Shown here: positions 15,813 through 20,704 of the stretch, in pieces
Numbering within the stretch: position 1 is the first letter of the stretch
Layout of the letters: the number at the start of each line of letters is the position of its first letter
Assembly: GCF_025602895.1 (NCBI RefSeq)
Contig: NW_026516578.1
Location: forward strand, 1-20,704
Source: Polychytrium aggregatum
Taxonomy: Eukaryota; Chytridiomycota; Chytridiomycetes; Polychytriales
Direction: 5' to 3'
DNA length: 20,704 nt
Notes under the pieces: generated by a model
What the model saw: the letters and a program-made list of their open reading frames with translations, nothing else
Told to the model about the DNA's origin: nothing
The model's database searches: none
Program-made: the position numbers and the translations under genes

Positions 15813-18466
15813 CTGAGCTCAACGGTCTTGGCAAGACCAAAGTGACCAGCGGCAGCGGAGCAGTGACGTTGCTCAAACACTTTGAGCTGGAGCTCGGGGG
15901 AAGGGACAACGATCAGGTCTTTAAAGTAAAGGAGACCGTCACGGAAGGAGTAATCGCCATCAAGACGTTTGGCGTTAAAGTCAGAAAGGAGGGAACAAGA
16001 AAGGGTGGCAGCTCGAATCTCGGAAAGAAAGTCGGGATTCGAGCCGATAACAGTGATGCTGTCGAGAGAAATAGACTCGAACAGCTGAAGGAAGTTGGTG
16101 GAGTGGAGGGAGTCACCAGGCTTTATCTCAAAGTCAGAACGGCGACTGAGAGCATCGGCTTTGGTGTTGAGACGACCAGGGCGGTGGTAAATGCGAAAAG
16201 CAAAGTCAGAAAGGAATTGGGCCCACCGGAACTGGCGGCGAGAAAGTTGAGAAGCGGCAGTGAACCGGGTAAGGTTCTGATGATCAGAGAAAACAAGAGT
16301 GGGAATATCAGGGTCGGCAGCCATCAAGTAATGACGCCAGGCGGTAAAGGAATCGACAATGGCGAGGAGCTCTTTGTCGTGAGTGTCATAATTCACCTCG
16401 GCGGGACGGAATTGCCGAGAGTGAAAAGCAACGGGGTGAAGAGCGCCGTCAGGGTCAAACTGAGAAAGGACGGCACCCAAAGCAAAGTCAGAAGCATCGG
16501 GCTCGATGACAGCGGGTTTAGAGAAATCAAAGTATCGAAGAATAGGTGCGGAAGTGAAGGAAAGTTTAAGAGAATCAAAAGCCTCTTGGGCCTCGGGAGA
16601 CCAAGAGAAGGTGGAGGATTTGGTAGTGAGGGAAGTCAAAGGACGAGCAAGTGCGGAAAAGTCCTTGACGAAGCGGCGGTAAAAGTTTGCGAAACCAATA
16701 AAGACTTGGATATCGCGAGCAGAAGAGGGAACAGGCCAAAGGGAAACGGCCTCGACCTTGGCAGGGTCCATTTTGATGCCATCGGCAGAAATGATCATGC
16801 CGAGAAAGTCAACTTCAGAAAGGTCAAAAGAACACTTGGCCGGATTGACCTTAAGGGAGTGTTCACGAAGGCGAGAGAGAACAAGCTTAACATGCTCCTC
16901 ATGCTCCTGGGGATCTTTTGAGAAGATCAGGATGTCGTCAAGATAAATGACAACACAGACACCAAGGAGGTCCGAGAAGATGTCGTTCATAAAAAACTGA
17001 AAAGCAGCGGGGGCATTCGAAAGACCAAAGGGGATAACATTGTACTCAAATGAGCCAGATTTGCAAACAAAAGCAGTCTTCCACTCATCGCCCTTCTTGA
17101 CACGAACCAAGTGGTAAGCATCAGGAAGGTCGAGGTGTGAGAAGACGCGGGCAGAAGAAAGTTTATCCAGAAGATCCTGGAAGAGGGGAAGTGGGTAACG
17201 GTTCTTCTTCGTGATGGCATTGAGGCCTCGGTAGTCGACGCAAAGGCGAAGACCACCATTGGGCTTCTTCACGAAGAAGCAGGGAGCACCAACGGGAGAA
17301 GAGGATTTGGAGATCCAACCACGTGCGAGGGCGTTGGTCAGATACTCCGAAAGAGCAGATTCCTCGGCCGGGGACAAAGGATAGACTTTCCCCGGCTTTG
17401 GCAAACGAGGTTCCTTTCCATCCTCGGTCCGTACAAACTCAATGGACAAGTCATACGGACGATGAGGAGGCAAGGAAGAAGGAGGGTCAGACTTGAGGCT
17501 GAAAACGTCGCCAAACTCATTGTATTTGAGTGGGACGCCTCGAGAGTCAACAGGGGTGCCAGACTCGGCATACACCTTCGTCGTGAGCACGGACCTTATC
17601 GACACCGTAGGATACGTCTCCGGCGAAGGAGGACGGATATCCATTTGGGCAGCGAAAATGTCGAGCTTGTCTTCCCGTGCAAGACGGAGAAGACTCGCCG
17701 CATTAACGAGCTCAATGTCGGGTGAAGATAAAGCCGTTGGCTCTTCAGAAAGCGAAGCAGAGTCAAGGCGGGAAGAAAGGGAAGGCGAAGTGCCAAAGGA
17801 GGGAACCGGTGTAAGGGAAGGACCGGAGGGAGGAGGAGTCAAAGGCGAAGTGCCCGAAGGGGGAGGCGAGGAGCCGGAAGCGGACGGAGTGTCCAAGGAA
17901 GAAGCAGAGACATCCGCGAGGATGTGTCCATCAGCAAGGCAAGAGGGATCGGAGAATGAAAGGGAGAGGGACTTCCAATTAACAACTGGATTATGCAAGC
18001 GCATCCAGGGAAGACCAAGAGTGATGGGAGTGGTGGAGAGTCGAGTCACAAGAAAAGAAATCGACTCGGTGTGGGAACCAATGGTCAGAGTCAAAGGCGC
18101 GGTTTGGAAACGAATGAAACCGGCCGAAGAACCATCAGCAAGGGAAACGGAGTAAGGAGTAGAAAGAGGGATAAGAGAGAGTTTATGGAGATCGGCAAAG
18201 GCAGGATCAATGAGGGCAAGAGCGGAACATCCATCATCAATAAAAACAGAAAGGGAGATGGAGACCGGGCCAGAAAGACTCATGACGATAAGAGTGGCCG
18301 GAAGAAGAAGCTTATCGTCCGATAGTGACGAGTCAGAGGGGGAAGATGTTCGTATCGCCGAACAGACCACCTCGCTTACTTGCGAGGTGCTGCTCGGCTG
18401 TGAGCATTTCCCGAGTTCCGTTTGACCAGAACCGGGCACTGCTGAACATCGCGACTGCCGGGACAA
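15779..18466 (-). CDS. pol: Pol, protease-reverse transcriptase-RNase H and start of integrase, element 2
   Basis: This 895-codon open frame is entered through the -1 frameshift at 18412-18406; the first codon is not an ATG. Positions from 18466: protease with FIDDG (75-79) and ITLGLPWM (148-155); Ser/Pro linker (about 185-245); reverse transcriptase with LDLPDAYH (445-452), PFGLSNAPAAFQ and YLDD (508-511); the connection region; RNase H with Asp657, Glu699, Asp728 and Asp771 in ADALSRR. Then come the first two integrase zinc ligands, His868 and His875 (RHCSAAAGHFG). After residue about 884 an inserted C at 15813 sends it into a false end at 15779. Protein differences from element 1 are few. 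Confidence 0.94.
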   Translation of the reverse strand: MSRQSRCSAVPGSGQTELGKCSQPSSTSQVSEVVCSAIRTSSPSDSSLSDDKLLLPATLIVMSLSGPVSISLSVFIDDGCSALALIDPAFADLHKLSLIPLSTPYSVSLADGSSAGFIRFQTAPLTLTIGSHTESISFLVTRLSTTPITLGLPWMRLHNPVVNWKSLSLSFSDPSCLADGHILADVSASSLDTPSASGSSPPPSGTSPLTPPPSGPSLTPVPSFGTSPSLSSRLDSASLSEEPTALSSPDIELVNAASLLRLAREDKLDIFAAQMDIRPPSPETYPTVSIRSVLTTKVYAESGTPVDSRGVPLKYNEFGDVFSLKSDPPSSLPPHRPYDLSIEFVRTEDGKEPRLPKPGKVYPLSPAEESALSEYLTNALARGWISKSSSPVGAPCFFVKKPNGGLRLCVDYRGLNAITKKNRYPLPLFQDLLDKLSSARVFSHLDLPDAYHLVRVKKGDEWKTAFVCKSGSFEYNVIPFGLSNAPAAFQFFMNDIFSDLLGVCVVIYLDDILIFSKDPQEHEEHVKLVLSRLREHSLKVNPAKCSFDLSEVDFLGMIISADGIKMDPAKVEAVSLWPVPSSARDIQVFIGFANFYRRFVKDFSALARPLTSLTTKSSTFSWSPEAQEAFDSLKLSFTSAPILRYFDFSKPAVIEPDASDFALGAVLSQFDPDGALHPVAFHSRQFRPAEVNYDTHDKELLAIVDSFTAWRHYLMAADPDIPTLVFSDHQNLTRFTAASQLSRRQFRWAQFLSDFAFRIYHRPGRLNTKADALSRRSDFEIKPGDSLHSTNFLQLFESISLDSITVIGSNPDFLSEIRAATLSCSLLSDFNAKRLDGDYSFRDGLLYFKDLIVVPSPELQLKVFEQRHCSAAAGHFGLAKTVELSLPGLSLAPAS
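18357..18412 (-). promoter_or_regulatory. -1 programmed ribosomal frameshift signal, gag to pol (element 2)
   Basis: The GGGAAAT heptamer is at 18412-18406 in the gag frame. The spacer is 7 nt (GCTCACA; element 1 has GCCCACA). The outer stem pairs 18398-18394 with 18361-18357, and the inner 8-bp stem and the loop containing the gag stop are unchanged. Conservation in this copy, whose gag is otherwise broken, fits a signal kept until very recently. Confidence 0.82.
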
Positions 18467-19332
18467 GACTTTTCCCCGCAGTACAAGCAGAGACCCTGCT
18501 CACGACGTCGCTTTTTCTCGACGTCGGAGAGCTTAGCAGGGCGGACCGAGACAGAGTCAAGGTCCATGGGAGTGGGTGCAGAAGAGGAGGAAGAAGAAAC
18601 ATGCGCGGGAGAATGGTGGTGATGGGGAGCAGAGCGAGAAGAAGGAGGAGGAGGTTGGGAACGGGAGGAGATCCTTGAGACGATGGAGGGCATCGTCGTA
18701 CTCGACCGCTGCCTTGATCAACTCAGGGCAAGGAAGCGGGAGCGGGGCGGAGACCGATGAGGTGGAACTTGACCTCAGACTTCAAACCCTCCTTGAAGAA
18801 GTGCATCTTGGTGGGTTCGTCAGTCTGGACGCGGGCGGCGAGCTGGACGAAGCGGGTGGCGAAGGCTTGGCAGGACTTGAGCTGGACCAAGCGTTTGAGG
18901 TCGTTCAAGGCCTTATCTTGCGAGGAGGCCGTGTCCTCACCGAAGGTCGACTTGAGGGCAACTTCAAAATCCGCGAAGGAAGCCGGGAAGCGGTTGGCCA
19001 TATAAAAGGCGGCCTCGTACCACTTTGAAGGCTTCGCCGCGGAGGAAGGAGGTGGCATAAAGGACCTTCTGGCGCTCGGGCGCGAAGAAGGCAGGATCGG
19101 CGAGGAAGACGAGGTGGCACTGGGCGAGGAAGGCCGTCGTCTCGTCGCGGGAACCTAGGAACTCCTTGGGCTTGTTCACCTGGTAGACCTGGCGGGGAGC
19201 GGCGGCGGGAGCTTGCAGATCTTGGATCTGACGATGGAGAGCAGCGTTCTGGGTCATGAGGGCGTTCATACGCTCCTCCATGCGCGCCAGATACGCATTG
19301 AGATCTGCCGGGGGTGCAGCAGGCTCAGCCAT
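18376..19332 (-). pseudogene. gag: gag of element 2, broken by three single-base insertions
   Basis: It starts at the same ATG as the element 1 gene and is clearly the same protein, but extra bases occur in the TTT at 19024-19026, the GGG at 18726-18728 and the CC at 18673-18674. The first diverts the capsid domain after FLRGEAFK to a stop at 18964. The second creates an early stop at 18723. After the third the original frame returns and continues through the basic and cysteine-rich end to the normal stop at 18376. All three extra bases lengthen short homopolymer runs. Confidence 0.92.
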
Positions 19333-19389
19333 CGGATCGACGAGGGAAAGAGAGGCGAAAGAAGAAGAAAGGCCGGGAAGCCAAGAGGG

Positions 19390-19401
19390 AGCGTTCAAAA
19401 T
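19390..19401 (-). promoter_or_regulatory. Self-priming primer binding site (element 2)
   Basis: It is the same 12 nt as in element 1, again two bases from the LTR. It is perfectly complementary to 19600-19611 in the 5' LTR, the predicted RNA start. Confidence 0.85.
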
Positions 19402-19408
19402 GATGTTA

Positions 19409-19552
19409 GAGTCCAAAGGGGACTCAACGGCAAAAGAAGAAGTGAGCTCGAAGTGAGCTCAGGGAAAGCAAGGGTAGAGTCCGAAGTGGACTCGGAGAGG
19501 GAGCGAGGGAAGCAAAGATCCGTTCAAGATAAGACTTGTCTCGAAATGAGAC
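19409..19552 (-). other. Hairpin cluster in U5 (element 2)
   Basis: The four hairpins seen in element 1 are here too. The first keeps its 6-bp stem with loop AAAGG. The third gains a base pair (GAGTCC/GGACTC, 6 bp) through an A-to-G difference from element 1. Confidence 0.6.
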
Positions 19553-19610
19553 GTGAGGAACACTCAGAGAATAAAGTAGAAGGCACTTTATTTAGTCCTA
19601 TTTTGAACGC

Positions 19611-19667
19611 TGAAGGTTCGACTACACATCGCGGGGGTCAGGCTATTTATAGACAAGTCCGGACTTG
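19611..19667 (-). promoter_or_regulatory. LTR core promoter with palindromic upstream element (element 2)
   Basis: TATAAATA is at 19651-19644 on the minus strand, the predicted start is A at 19611, and the 14-bp palindrome CAAGTCCGGACTTG is at 19654-19667. The extra A in this LTR lengthens the box-to-start distance to 40 nt. Confidence 0.75.
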
Positions 19668-20195
19668 GCAGCGAAGGGCGGCCAAGGGAGGGAAAAGTGG
19701 GCGATCGAGCAGGGCGAAGGGGGCGATGCACGAACGAGGGCCGAGAAGGACCACCGAGACAGGCAGAGAACCAAAGCGAGAGAGGCGCAAGCAAAAGCGA
19801 AGCACCTGGCAGGAGAAACGTGCAAAGGCGAAGCAATGTGACTCAACGTCCAAGAAGCGGATTGGTCAAGTATAAGGTTGGGGCAAATGCATGCGAGATG
19901 AACAAGAGATCGGGGCGGTCAGGCAGGTCATGAGTCACCGGTGGTGGGACACATGACCGGCAGCCGAATTGCAACCAATCGCAGCAAGGCGCGTGCACAA
20001 ACAAACCGGCGCGTGCGAAGAAGACAAAGGAAGCGGAGCAGCGCGGGGAAACGGAAGTGCGGAAGGAGCGGAAATGGCAGGCAAAAGGCGGAAAATTGGA
20101 GGGGAACTGCAAAGCTACACACAAACAAACAGAAAGGCAAAAGAACAGCCAAGTGTGCAGTCAAAGTGGAGAACAAGCAGAAGCTATCCCTAACA

Positions 20196-20704
20196 CATGG
20201 TAGCAGACGACGCTGTTTTATGTAGGCTGTGACCTCCCTGTGACCTCCCTGTGACCTCGGTGCCTATATGTTTGGGTACTTTTTACAATGCGTGGTGGGC
20301 ACAACCAATGGGCACGTACTGGCCACGTACTGGCCACGTACGGGTCACCCAATGTGCGCGGCATCCACGATCACGCTCGTGTTTGAAGCCAGTGGAGTCT
20401 ACTATAGAGGCTTTGGGCGGGTATAGGGCAAGCTGCTGCAGTCTCTCCTATGGTATCCTCTATCTCCGTATATGTTCTACTACTATTACTACTACTACTA
20501 TTACTACTACTACTACCATACTACTACTATACTACTACTATACTCTTTTATTATATTGTATGATCTATTAGAATAGAATAGAAGAGAATAGAAGAGAATA
20601 GAATAGTATAGAAGAGAAGAGAATGGTATAGTATAGAATGGTATAGTACAGAAACAGCTACAATTGAATAGGATTGAATATATCATGGCTTGCTCACAGG
20701 CCAG
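20196..20704. repeat. Right part of array unit 6 (after target duplication), runs off window
   Basis: CATGG at 20196-20200 is the second copy of the target duplication. From 20201 the sequence matches 5413-5916 of unit 1 to the last base of the window, so the array continues beyond it. Confidence 0.97.

Larger units (their letters stand above)
13783..20195 (-). mobile_element. Ty3/Gypsy chromovirus LTR retrotransposon, element 2 (complete, 6,413 bp)
   Basis: This is a full element inserted into array unit 6 and flanked by the 5-bp duplication CATGG. It has two LTRs (791 and 792 bp), a self-priming site, gag, a frameshift signal, protease, reverse transcriptase, RNase H, integrase with a C-terminal chromodomain, and a polypurine tract. 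The LTRs differ by one extra A (around 19613-19614) and one A/G change, which implies recent insertion. The coding part carries five single-base insertions (near 19024, 18728, 18673, 15813 and 15697), so as written this copy is not autonomous. Confidence 0.98.
19404..20195 (-). repeat. 5' LTR of element 2 (792 bp)
   Basis: The ends are TGTTAG/CTAACA. It carries the hairpin cluster (19409-19552) and the polyA-signal hairpin (19570-19592). Against the 3' LTR it has one extra A around 19613-19614, between TATA box and predicted start, and one A for G in AAAGCGAGAGAGG (near 19781). Confidence 0.97.

Noticed and set aside
15842..16921. 359-codon plus-strand open frame
   Set aside because: It is antisense to RT/RNase H of element 2. 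The matching stretch of element 1 is broken into shorter frames, and the composition is that of a shadow frame.

Overview
The window is repeat-only eukaryotic DNA. It holds two closely related Ty3/Gypsy LTR retrotransposons with integrase chromodomains (chromoviruses), both on the minus strand, sitting in a near-perfect tandem array with a 1,674-bp unit. I see no host gene, rRNA, tRNA or CRISPR. A chromodomain Gypsy element with Tf1-type self-priming and a TATA-driven LTR points to a fungus. A basidiomycete is my guess, at low confidence. There is no obvious C-to-T (RIP-like) decay between the copies.

Layout. 1-4790: element 1, cut by the left window edge; its 5' LTR is 4000-4790 and abuts the array. 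4791-13160: five complete 1,674-bp units that I could not tell apart by eye. 13161-13782: the first 622 bp of a sixth unit. 13783-20195: element 2, complete at 6,413 bp, with 791/792-bp LTRs and a 5-bp target duplication (CATGG). 20196-20704: the sixth unit resumes exactly where it was broken and runs off the window.

How the elements work. Transcription runs leftward from a TATA box in the LTR. The predicted first 12 nt of the RNA are perfectly complementary to a 12-nt site 2 nt inside the LTR, the layout of Tf1-type self-priming. The leader carries four small hairpins with near-constant loops and differing stems, plus a hairpin that includes AATAAA. Gag (317 aa) is followed by pol in the -1 frame. 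The overlap holds a textbook slippery heptamer (GGGAAAT), a 7-nt spacer and a two-step stem-loop whose apical loop contains the gag stop codon. Pol encodes protease, reverse transcriptase, RNase H, zinc-finger/DD35E integrase and a chromodomain; its stop codon abuts the polypurine tract and 3' LTR.

State of the copies. Element 1 has intact gag and PR-RT-RNase H but two 1-base deletions at the start of integrase. Element 2 has intact PR-RT-RNase H and integrase core/chromodomain, but three 1-base insertions in gag and two in the integrase zinc finger. Wherever one copy is broken, the other is open wherever both can be read, so a recent ancestor was intact. The two LTRs of element 2 differ by about one substitution and one indel, so the insertion is young.

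The array unit has no convincing gene. It is a mosaic of internal duplications, a thrice-repeated AT palindrome, a CTA-triplet tract, a purine-rich tract, TTAGGC-like clusters in opposite orientations, and 9-10-bp minisatellites. This fits heterochromatic satellite (centromeric or subtelomeric) into which chromoviruses insert, but location and function cannot be decided from this window.
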